Positions 15,393-22,604 of a stretch of 39,250 bases of DNA are shown in pieces. Made by a program: the position numbers and the translations under genes. The notes below the pieces were generated by a model. That model saw nothing but the letters and a program-made list of their open reading frames with translations, searched no databases and was not told the DNA's origin. This stretch comes from Anaerolineae bacterium (lineage in GTDB: Bacteria > Chloroflexota > Anaerolineae > Promineifilales > Promineifilaceae). How positions within the stretch are numbered: position 1 is the first letter of the stretch; the number at the start of each line of letters is the position of its first letter. The DNA lies in assembly GCA_028277515.1 (NCBI GenBank), contig JANQGC010000354.1, forward strand, positions 1 to 39,250, given 5' to 3'.

Positions 15393-17417
15393 TCACAACA
15401 AAACGGACATCATTCCACCTTCAGCCAGAACCAAAATATATCCAATTGCGCATATCACAACGAAGCTAAAGTAAATTCTGATCCATATGCTCCAGGCTCT
15501 TTTATACCAGGTAATACTGGTAATAATGAGTACACTAATGGCAATGATGATTAAGATGTAGGGAATAATAAAGAAAGGCGCAGCATCCCCGGACAGGGCA
15601 AAGATGCCGGCAAGGCCGCTGAACAGCGACTGAACAGTGAAAATTGTCGTGCCTATGACAAATATGACGGCAAGTAAGCCAAAGATTAATATCATAATGG
15701 CAACCAACCATTTTTGAAGGCGATACTTTTCTTTTCTTTCCTTTTGCGAATGCGCGGGTTTTTGCACCAGGCCAATTAGCCATATGATTGGCAGCACAAT
15801 AAATGAGGAGAGAATACCAAGTAAAAATACCGAGCCTAACCCTAACTGCCACCACATGGACGGGGTGAGTTGGTTAACTTCTGCCAGGAATGGAAAAGAG
15901 AGAGCATCTGACTGAATAAAAGGTGCGAATGAAATATCATCCCTACAGTTCATATCCGGCTGACGCGTAGGCTCAGCTAAGAATCGAAGAACAATCTGAT
16001 TCGTGCAATCATTGTCAAATGCAACACCATGACTGCTGGTGGATCCAACATAAATGTACGAATTGTCAAGTGTTTGTGCTGCGATCTCGGCAAATTCTGG
16101 AGGTGTGATGGGATCATAGTGACCGGACAATAATAATGTAGGTATTTCGCTGGCAACTGCATCATCGACTGTATCTGGCAACAGATCGACCTGCCAGATT
16201 TCACAGGCATCTAAATAAGATTGTAAATCATCGGGAGCGGAGTCTGCGAAATATGGGTGAATTCCCTCAATTTCGGCATCCTGCGCTTCAAAATCAGCAT
16301 CTTCAGAGCAGATGACCGACAAATACATACCCTCGCTTAATGTTTCATCAAAAGCAAATAACGGCCAGATTCCCTGAATAAAGGTGAAATCGCCATTTTC
16401 CAAGTTATCAATCAATTTGGGGAAAATCGCATATGAATCTGGCAAATAAAACGATTGAAATAATACATCGATCAATGTATCCCCATCTAAATAGGCATTG
16501 ACGCGCTCCCCACTTGAACTGTTTTTTATCGACAACGTAATTGGTGATTCATTCAACGAGTCAACAAGGGTAAAAAATCTTTCTTCCAGGTTTGGATACT
16601 CGGAAGCACATTGAGGATCTTCATTACAAGTATTGATTATATTTGTGAAAACACGATCCATATTATAAGCAATTTGCGGAATGAAATTTATATTGGGTGG
16701 AACAACGCTGTCAAGAACGACGCTTCTCAAGTGTTCGGGATGATTTCGCATTAAATGTAGACCAAGCAACGTGCCATAAGACACCCCATAAAAATTGTAT
16801 TCATCATATCCAAGCGCCTGGCGAATTGCATCCACATCAGCGGCATTTTCCAAGCTGTTAAACGCCGATAAATCAATGCCTTCACTGATTAATCGCGAAT
16901 AACAATTTGATATGGAGATTAATGATTGTTCCTCAGCGACTTCGGGGGGGAGTGTGATCAACTCTGAAGATGCGGCAAAACTTTCTGTACAAAGTAATGA
17001 CGGCCGGGCGTATCTGGTTCCACGCTGATTGAATATGACAATATCTCTGTTGAGTTCTTGCGTGATTGAACCAATCAAAATTGGAAATACATCAAACGCA
17101 TCACCACCTGGTCCCCCCTGAGCCAGAAATAACGGATCAGGAAACGGATTCTCCGTTGATGCCCTTATAATCGCCACAGGGATGCTAATCTGAGTTCCCT
17201 CCGGTTGGTTGTGTCTTAATGGAACCGATACGTACCCACATTCAAATTCCTGGATAGCCAAGAGAGGGAGTGGGCTTTCAAACCAGCATTCTTCCCTGGT
17301 AAAGTTATTTTCTTCACTGCTTTCTAAGGCTGCTATCCGATCGAATCCTGCACTTAATTTAATGCTCAATAAAATCAAAATCCCAATAATGACAGCGATA
17401 GTCCTCAAATTTGTCAC
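15393..17417 (-). CDS. Alpha/beta hydrolase (TAP/prolyl-aminopeptidase-like) with C-terminal membrane domain
   Basis: 674 aa. An N-terminal hydrophobic segment directs export, and the body is an alpha/beta hydrolase of the tripeptidyl/prolyl aminopeptidase type. It has the oxyanion-side LAQGGPGGDAF, the nucleophile elbow GVSYGT (Ser), the acid in LLLSGHYDPITPP and the His in SSHGVAF. The last 170 or so residues carry about four transmembrane helices, an unusual addition that would tether the enzyme to the outer face of the membrane. Extracellular peptide trimming is inferred. The GTG start at 17417 has GGAG 9 nt upstream. It is the first gene of the long minus-strand cluster and ends one base before the S component start, so it is part of that operon. 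Confidence 0.85.
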   Translation of the reverse strand: MTNLRTIAVIIGILILLSIKLSAGFDRIAALESSEENNFTREECWFESPLPLLAIQEFECGYVSVPLRHNQPEGTQISIPVAIIRASTENPFPDPLFLAQGGPGGDAFDVFPILIGSITQELNRDIVIFNQRGTRYARPSLLCTESFAASSELITLPPEVAEEQSLISISNCYSRLISEGIDLSAFNSLENAADVDAIRQALGYDEYNFYGVSYGTLLGLHLMRNHPEHLRSVVLDSVVPPNINFIPQIAYNMDRVFTNIINTCNEDPQCASEYPNLEERFFTLVDSLNESPITLSIKNSSSGERVNAYLDGDTLIDVLFQSFYLPDSYAIFPKLIDNLENGDFTFIQGIWPLFAFDETLSEGMYLSVICSEDADFEAQDAEIEGIHPYFADSAPDDLQSYLDACEIWQVDLLPDTVDDAVASEIPTLLLSGHYDPITPPEFAEIAAQTLDNSYIYVGSTSSHGVAFDNDCTNQIVLRFLAEPTRQPDMNCRDDISFAPFIQSDALSFPFLAEVNQLTPSMWWQLGLGSVFLLGILSSFIVLPIIWLIGLVQKPAHSQKERKEKYRLQKWLVAIMILIFGLLAVIFVIGTTIFTVQSLFSGLAGIFALSGDAAPFFIIPYILIIIAISVLIITSITWYKRAWSIWIRIYFSFVVICAIGYILVLAEGGMMSVLL

Positions 17418-17606
17418 GTAATATTTCTCCGTTAGACCCTTAACCAGTTAGCAAAATATGGTCAAGTAGTCAACTTTATATTTATAACACACCTCATTAC
17501 GATTGCATCCTCATAAACTCTCAAAAATGGGCAAGAACTAATAATAAATCATTTGCACAAAATTGATATATCCTCATGAATAATCTAATTGCCCAATAAG
17601 TCACTA

Positions 17607-17634
17607 TTGTTGGAAATCTATATCTTGTTATATT
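17607..17634 (+). promoter_or_regulatory. Promoter of the CAP-LysM gene, suggesting a leaderless transcript
   Basis: TTGTTG (17607-17612), a 16-nt spacer and TATATT (17629-17634), only 6 nt before the ATG at 17641, with no Shine-Dalgarno in between. Transcription would begin at or next to the start codon. The remainder of the divergent gap (17418-17606) is AT-rich, and I see no conserved structure or B12-box-like element in it. Confidence 0.5.
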
Positions 17635-17640
17635 TGCCTG

Positions 17641-18981
17641 ATGGTGAAAAATATCCGCTGGCCATTATTGCTTGGTACCATATTGATCTTAATACTTTCC
17701 TCTCCCAGCGTACCTGATGTTCATGCTCAAGCCGGTTCCGCGTCCGAAATCTTCAGGCTGGTCAACCAACTCCGAGCCGGATATGGTTTACCTCCCTTTA
17801 CCTGGGATAATTCCCTATCAATTGCTGCGCAAAATCATGCCAATTATATGGCCACAAACAACATTTACAGTCATTCCGGGGCCAATGGATCCAATCCTGC
17901 TTCACGCGCCATTGCCGCAGGATATCCAGGATATGCTACTGAAAATATCGTCGGGGGAACCGATCTCACTCCCAGCCAGGGCGTTACCTGGTGGAAAAAC
18001 AGTTCAACTCATTTTAACACCATAATTTCAAACCGTTACATTCATGCGGGTGTTGGTTTTGCTCAAGGTCATGAGCAAAACTTTTATGTTCTGGTAGTCG
18101 GCGTTCCACAAGATCAATCCCCTAATCCGCCTCCGCAGGTTGAGATTCAAGGAGAAGCTTTAGCACCAGTTGCTCCAATACAATTAGCCCCGCCACGTGA
18201 AGATGGATCAGTCATCCATGTCGTTGGAGCAGGCCAATCTTTTTGGGCTATCGCCGCTCGTTATGAAATTTCATTGGATCAACTTTATCTCTATAATAAT
18301 CTAGACGAAAATAGTGTCATAAATCCGGGAGATGAACTGTTGATACAATTAGCAGAAGGGCAACTGCCGCCACCAACGCCGACCCCACCAGCCACCCATA
18401 AAGTGAGCGCAGGGGATTCTCTGTGGACAATAGCAGCGTGGTACAATTTAGGCCTGGATGATCTTCTATGGCTAAACAGTATGGAGGAAGACAGCCATCT
18501 CTCTCCAGGAGATGAAATTAAGATAAGGTTGCTTCCTGGAGAAGAGCCGCCCGCGACGGCAACCCCTCAAGTGATGTATGTTGTGCGGTCAGGAGATACC
18601 GCCTGGGGCATCGCCCAGGAATATGAACTTTCTGTAGATGAGTTGCTTTCCTACAACGACATGTCGCAAAATTCTATTTTAAGTGTTGGCGATCAACTAT
18701 TGGTTGTTCCCCCATCTCCGACACCAACTATGACACCCAAACCTACGTTCACACCAATTCCACCCCCGACCCCGACACCTACTCTTCTTCCATCTCCAAC
18801 TGCAATTGCTGACGCTGTTCAAATTTCTAGTATCGATATTCAGCCCTCTCCGGCAGCATTATCAACAGAAAATAACGAAGATAATGGCCACAATTTCTCT
18901 TTTGCAGCAATGATAATTCTTGGCTTTGTTCTAATTGGGGCTGGAGCCATTGCCATATCCTTTATAAAGAGGCCTTCATGA
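17641..18981 (+). CDS. Surface protein with CAP domain, three LysM repeats and C-terminal anchor
   Basis: 446 aa. Signal peptide to about residue 30 (ending VHAQA). A CAP/SCP-PR1 domain spans residues 34-160, with NHANYM, the His in SHSG, TENIVGG and the SSTHF..I pattern. Three LysM modules start near residues 194, 257 and 313, each with the [H/Y]xVxxGxSxWxIA..Y pattern and an N/D-rich second half. A Pro/Thr linker follows, and a C-terminal transmembrane helix (about residues 420-441) ends in a short basic tail. LysM suggests peptidoglycan or other GlcNAc-polymer binding. CAP domains have varied roles, so no activity is assigned. The stop overlaps the next gene by ATGA. Probably leaderless. 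Confidence 0.9.
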   Translation: MVKNIRWPLLLGTILILILSSPSVPDVHAQAGSASEIFRLVNQLRAGYGLPPFTWDNSLSIAAQNHANYMATNNIYSHSGANGSNPASRAIAAGYPGYATENIVGGTDLTPSQGVTWWKNSSTHFNTIISNRYIHAGVGFAQGHEQNFYVLVVGVPQDQSPNPPPQVEIQGEALAPVAPIQLAPPREDGSVIHVVGAGQSFWAIAARYEISLDQLYLYNNLDENSVINPGDELLIQLAEGQLPPPTPTPPATHKVSAGDSLWTIAAWYNLGLDDLLWLNSMEEDSHLSPGDEIKIRLLPGEEPPATATPQVMYVVRSGDTAWGIAQEYELSVDELLSYNDMSQNSILSVGDQLLVVPPSPTPTMTPKPTFTPIPPPTPTPTLLPSPTAIADAVQISSIDIQPSPAALSTENNEDNGHNFSFAAMIILGFVLIGAGAIAISFIKRPS

Positions 18982-20852
18982 TCGATCCAAATCTACCAAG
19001 CTGGTTACGTTCGGTCCATCACGATGGCTCAACACAGTTTGTCTCAATTTCCAATCCTAAAATTGGCGATGTCGTTAATATTCGGTTGAGAACGGCCCAA
19101 AATGCCCGGTTAAAGGAAGTTTATCTGCGCACGTTTCCTGATGGCGAGCAGGCTTTAGCCGCCCTCTCCCCGGAAGTAGGGCACAGCCAATTTCAATGGT
19201 GGCATATAGCGCTTATAATAAACCAGCCAGTCGTTCATTATCGGTTTATCCTTATTTCCGATGATGGGATGTGGGCTTATACGGCCGCCGGAGTCCAGTC
19301 TCGTATTCCACTAGATAATCAAGACTTTCGAATATTAGCTGATCAACATTTTCCATCCTGGGTTCGCTCAGCCGTATTTTATCAAATCTTTCCTGACCGT
19401 TTTGCTAATGGTGACAGCAACAACGATCCCAAACCTGATGAGTTTGATTACAAAGGGTATGGTCCCCAAACTTACTCTTGGGAGGCAGCACCGGATAAAG
19501 ATCAACCTTTTCCACTCGTTTTTTACGGCGGAGACTTACAAGGCGTACGCCAAAAATTAGATTATATGCAACAACTAGGGGTAAACGCACTTTACTTTAA
19601 CCCCATATTTTCCGCGAACTCCAATCACAAATACGATGTGATTGATTATTATCATGTCGACCGGCATTTTGGCGGCGACACTGCCCTTGAAGCACTTCGA
19701 GAAGATTTAGATAAGCGTAGCATGCATTATGTTTTAGATATTGTGCCTAATCATTGTGGCTATTTACATCCCTGGTTTCTGCATGCCCAATCTGACAAAA
19801 GTAGTGAAGAGGCAGATTTTTTTACATTTTTTGAACATCCGGACAATTATGCCACCTGGTTGGGAGTTTGGTCGCTGCCGAAGTTGAACTACAATTCTGA
19901 AACTCTTCGGTGCCGTATTTATAAAGATCCCGACTCTGTCTTTCGCCATTGGCTTAATCCACCTTACAGGGCTGATGGATGGCGTATTGATGTCGCCAAC
20001 ATGCTAGGACGCCAGGGTGAGTCGCAAATTGGAGAGATGATTATCTCAGGTATTCGAAATGCTGTTAAAGAGACTAACCCGGATTCTTATCTTGTAGGCG
20101 AAAATTTTTTCGATGCCACCAGCCAATTGCAAGGGGAACAGCTTGATTCAGTGATGAATTATTCTGGTTTCACCCACCCTCTTTGGTATTGGTTAAGTCA
20201 TTATCGCGAGTGGGCACATTCTATCGGCCGGTTTATAACTGCCCAAAAGCCCTTATCAACGAAGGCACTGATCGATACATGGATGAGTCATCTTGCGAGC
20301 ATTCCCTGGCAAATCGCATTGCAACAATTCAACTTGCTAGGCAGCCATGATACCCCAAGAATGAAAAGCATTGTTCAGGGAAACGACATACTTCATCGTT
20401 TGGCCATTATCATCCAGTTTACTTACCCGGGAGTCCCCTGTATCTATTACGGAGACGAAATTGGTATGCAAAATGACAAAATTTTAGATAGTCGAGGATG
20501 TATGGTGTGGAACGAAAGCCAATGGGATAAAGATCTATTCAGTTTTTATAATAAACTGATTGAGTTAAGGAAAAAGCACCTGGCTTTGCAAGAGGGAGGA
20601 TTTAAAATAATTGATTTTGAAGAGGATAGTTTTATCTACCTTCGCCAAACATCTACAGAAAATATTTTGGTTGTTGCTAATCGGTCGCCCAATCCATACC
20701 CGAAACGGCCGATATCTATTTCCGATGGTGGAGTACCCGATGGAACGCAATTTAAAGAGGCGTTTTCAGGAGAAGAGATCTTCGTCGAACGAGGTTTTTT
20801 GCGACTTCCAACCCAACGACAAGGAGCCACTTTATGGATACAGACACCATAA
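18978..20852 (+). CDS. GH13 alpha-glycosidase (neopullulanase/cyclomaltodextrinase/maltodextrin glucosidase type)
   Basis: 624 aa. An N-terminal CBM34-like beta domain (about residues 1-125) precedes the catalytic barrel that begins at SAVFYQIFPDRFANGD. Conserved regions are all present: DIVPNHCG (region I), DGWRIDVAN with the nucleophile Asp (region II), YLVGENFFD with the acid/base Glu (region III), and NLLGSHDTPR (region IV). A C-terminal beta domain closes the protein. There is no signal peptide, so it should be cytoplasmic and degrade maltodextrins or linear and cyclic alpha-glucans. The exact specificity is not readable. It shares an ATGA overlap with the secreted CAP-LysM gene, an odd partner. 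Alpha-glucan phosphorylase lies downstream on the same strand. Confidence 0.92.
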   Translation: MIDPNLPSWLRSVHHDGSTQFVSISNPKIGDVVNIRLRTAQNARLKEVYLRTFPDGEQALAALSPEVGHSQFQWWHIALIINQPVVHYRFILISDDGMWAYTAAGVQSRIPLDNQDFRILADQHFPSWVRSAVFYQIFPDRFANGDSNNDPKPDEFDYKGYGPQTYSWEAAPDKDQPFPLVFYGGDLQGVRQKLDYMQQLGVNALYFNPIFSANSNHKYDVIDYYHVDRHFGGDTALEALREDLDKRSMHYVLDIVPNHCGYLHPWFLHAQSDKSSEEADFFTFFEHPDNYATWLGVWSLPKLNYNSETLRCRIYKDPDSVFRHWLNPPYRADGWRIDVANMLGRQGESQIGEMIISGIRNAVKETNPDSYLVGENFFDATSQLQGEQLDSVMNYSGFTHPLWYWLSHYREWAHSIGRFITAQKPLSTKALIDTWMSHLASIPWQIALQQFNLLGSHDTPRMKSIVQGNDILHRLAIIIQFTYPGVPCIYYGDEIGMQNDKILDSRGCMVWNESQWDKDLFSFYNKLIELRKKHLALQEGGFKIIDFEEDSFIYLRQTSTENILVVANRSPNPYPKRPISISDGGVPDGTQFKEAFSGEEIFVERGFLRLPTQRQGATLWIQTP

Positions 20853-20891
20853 ATTGCTTAAGAGTGCAAAAGAATCATCCACAACCTAAAC

Positions 20892-20921
20892 TTGTGTCAG
20901 AATATATTCAAAAGGTACAAT
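20892..20921 (+). promoter_or_regulatory. Possible promoter for the nifU-like gene cluster
   Basis: TTGTGT (20892-20897), an 18-nt spacer and TACAAT (20916-20921) in the 144-nt gap after the GH13 gene. It leaves about 70 nt of leader before the ATG at 20997. Confidence 0.4.
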
Positions 20922-20996
20922 AAGGAGAGAGTAGAAAACAAAAAATGTTTACGACATGGATCGGTTTTTTCCCAACACAACAAATGGAGATATTAA

Positions 20997-21272
20997 ATGA
21001 TTACATCCGACTCAATTCAACAAAATACTAACCTTCCGGAATCAGCAGATGAGCAGGAGAGAATGCGCGCCTTGATCGATACACTGAGTTCTTATATTGA
21101 GCATTTCCACGGGGGAGCTGTGGAAATGGTTGATTTCGATGGTAGCGAACTAAAGGTCAAACTACTAGGAGCCTGCGATGGATGCGATCTCGCACCTGTC
21201 ACACTACATGGCTGGGTTGAGGGAACCGTAAAACAGTTTTTTCCCGATCTTGAGCGTGTGAAATCTATATAA
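20997..21272 (+). CDS. NifU-like C-terminal-domain protein (Fe-S cluster scaffold/carrier)
   Basis: 91 aa, consisting of a short acidic leader and one NifU C-terminal domain. The cluster-binding CxxC occurs in GACDGCDLAPVTL, followed by the amphipathic helix VEGTVKQFFPDL. A single-domain NifU (Nfu-type) protein binds and passes on Fe-S clusters. The ATG is preceded by GGAGA with a 6-nt gap. It may supply clusters to enzymes such as aconitase, but nothing in the context names a client. Confidence 0.9.
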   Translation: MITSDSIQQNTNLPESADEQERMRALIDTLSSYIEHFHGGAVEMVDFDGSELKVKLLGACDGCDLAPVTLHGWVEGTVKQFFPDLERVKSI

Positions 21273-21294
21273 TTTTTTTAATAGGGGGAAATCA

Positions 21295-21528
21295 ATGTCT
21301 ATTTCATTATTGGACGATAGTCTCAAGGTAAAAGTTTACTTTGAGGAATCAGATCGTGATTTTGAAGATGATATTTGTATTAGTTTCCTCGAAGATTGCC
21401 CAGAAGACGAAAAAATTTTTCGTGCGGATGAAACAAACATTTTCATCACCCCGGATCAGGCAGGCCTATTAATTATGGCGTTACAAAGGGCGATGGGGCA
21501 ATACCGATCTTCGGACCAGGAACCTTAG
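21295..21528 (+). CDS. Small acidic protein of unknown function (77 aa)
   Basis: A 77-residue, strongly acidic protein with one pair of cysteines (DICISFLEDC). It has a predicted beta-rich first half and an amphipathic helix near the end (PDQAGLLIMALQRAM). A good Shine-Dalgarno (AGGGGG) precedes the ATG. It sits 22 nt after the NifU-like gene and 7 nt before the ATP-grasp gene, so it is co-transcribed and probably co-translated with the latter. I recognise no family. It could be a partner or substrate of the ATP-grasp enzyme, or a conserved small regulatory protein; the first idea is speculation from adjacency. Confidence 0.75.
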   Translation: MSISLLDDSLKVKVYFEESDRDFEDDICISFLEDCPEDEKIFRADETNIFITPDQAGLLIMALQRAMGQYRSSDQEP

Positions 21529-21535
21529 GAGCAAT

Positions 21536-22468
21536 ATGACTCAAGGAAAAAACAAACGCATTGGATTAATTGTTGGGCGAGAAAAGGATTGGCCAGGCGC
21601 ATTCATGAAGGAGATCGAAACGCGAGCTCAGGGACTTCGCGCAGAAATGGTTAAGTTAGGAGGGACATTTATGGATGACGATTGCCCTTATGCAGTTATC
21701 ATTGATCGCATGTCTCAAATTATCCCCTATTTTCGTACCTACGTTAAATATGCAGCAATGCACGGGAGTTATATTATCAATGATCCATTTGTCTGGTCAT
21801 CTGACAGCAGGTTTTTTGGGACCGCCCTGGCCAATAGACTTGGGTTGAAAAGCCCAAAAACTATTGTTTTACCAAATAAGGATATCGCTACACATGTTGT
21901 CCCTGATAGTTTTCGCAACCTTGAATATCCAATGGATTGGGAAGGGATTATAAATTACGTTGGCGTGCCGGCAATGTTCAAAGAAACGCGAAGTGGGGGT
22001 CGTCGCCTTTCATTTTATGTCCACAGCGTTGAGGATCTAATTCAAAATTACGACGAAAGTGGTACTCGCACAATGATGATTCAAGAGATTGTCAATGATG
22101 GAGAGCATATTCACTCATTTGTGATTGGACAAGAAAATGTATTAACTCTGCGTTACTCTCACGATGAAAATCGTTACTATGATAGCGACTCATACCTTAA
22201 TAGGGAGCTAAAAGAACAAGTCCGAAACAGCACTATCGCCTTAACCCAGGCATATGGATATGATATCAACATGATAGAATATATTCTGCGAGAGGATGAC
22301 CTTTATCTCATTAATGCCACAAATCCTGCCCCGGAGATGGATCGCACATTGATGACGGATGAGCAATTTGACTGGATAGTTAATGAAACCGTATCTCTGG
22401 CTATTGAGAGAGTACTTCACCCATTGCCACAACGTGTAACCTTTAAGCTAAACCCCATTGAAAAATAG
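21536..22468 (+). CDS. ATP-grasp superfamily ligase-like protein, RimK/glutathione-synthetase-like
   Basis: 310 aa. The pre-ATP-grasp part covers about residues 1-90. The ATP-grasp part shows the strand/Lys region AMFKETRSGGRR, the adenine-contact MIQEIV, and the catalytic/metal end IEYILREDDLYLINATNPAPE with the Glu and Asn ligands. Such enzymes form an acyl-phosphate and ligate it to an amine or thiol, but the substrate here is not deducible. The start ATG has AGGAG about 5 nt upstream. It is the last gene of the nifU-like / 77-aa / ATP-grasp trio and is followed by a promoter and a hairpin. Confidence 0.82.
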   Translation: MTQGKNKRIGLIVGREKDWPGAFMKEIETRAQGLRAEMVKLGGTFMDDDCPYAVIIDRMSQIIPYFRTYVKYAAMHGSYIINDPFVWSSDSRFFGTALANRLGLKSPKTIVLPNKDIATHVVPDSFRNLEYPMDWEGIINYVGVPAMFKETRSGGRRLSFYVHSVEDLIQNYDESGTRTMMIQEIVNDGEHIHSFVIGQENVLTLRYSHDENRYYDSDSYLNRELKEQVRNSTIALTQAYGYDINMIEYILREDDLYLINATNPAPEMDRTLMTDEQFDWIVNETVSLAIERVLHPLPQRVTFKLNPIEK

Positions 22469-22469
22469 T

Positions 22470-22497
22470 TTGCCTTATTTATTGACGTGATTATAAT
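22470..22497 (+). promoter_or_regulatory. Promoter for alpha-glucan phosphorylase
   Basis: TTGCCT (22470-22475), a 16-nt spacer and a perfect TATAAT (22492-22497), beginning right after the ATP-grasp stop. Transcription would start near 22505, about 100 nt before the ATG at 22605. Confidence 0.55.
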
Positions 22498-22523
22498 TGC
22501 CCCTTTTTGAGGAAAATAAAATC

Positions 22524-22546
22524 TGCCTGGGCATTTAGCTCAGGCA
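22524..22546 (+). terminator. Hairpin between the ATP-grasp and glgP genes (terminator or glgP leader)
   Basis: TGCCTGGGC (22524-22532) pairs with GCTCAGGCA (22538-22546), a 9-bp stem with one G-U pair and a 5-nt loop. It is followed by TATTTCGTTTT. It may end the upstream operon. Since the promoter at 22470-22497 lies before it, it would also form in the 5' leader of glgP. Confidence 0.5.
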
Positions 22547-22604
22547 TATTTCGTTTTGATAGAATGAGTGGCTCAAATATAGATTGAGAGGAAAAGAAAC
22601 GCAT

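Noticed and set aside
17418..17640. Cobalamin riboswitch upstream of the ECF/PduO operon
   Set aside because: I looked for a B12-box-like motif and a surrounding stem set and found none by eye. A covariance-model search would be decisive.
20945..21031. 28-codon ORF overlapping the start of the nifU-like gene
   Set aside because: There is no well-placed Shine-Dalgarno, it overlaps the real gene and its product is not protein-like.
22482..22497. TTGACG with TATAAT as the glgP promoter
   Set aside because: The hexamers are only 4 nt apart. The pair TTGCCT (22470-22475) and TATAAT with a 16-nt spacer is acceptable instead.
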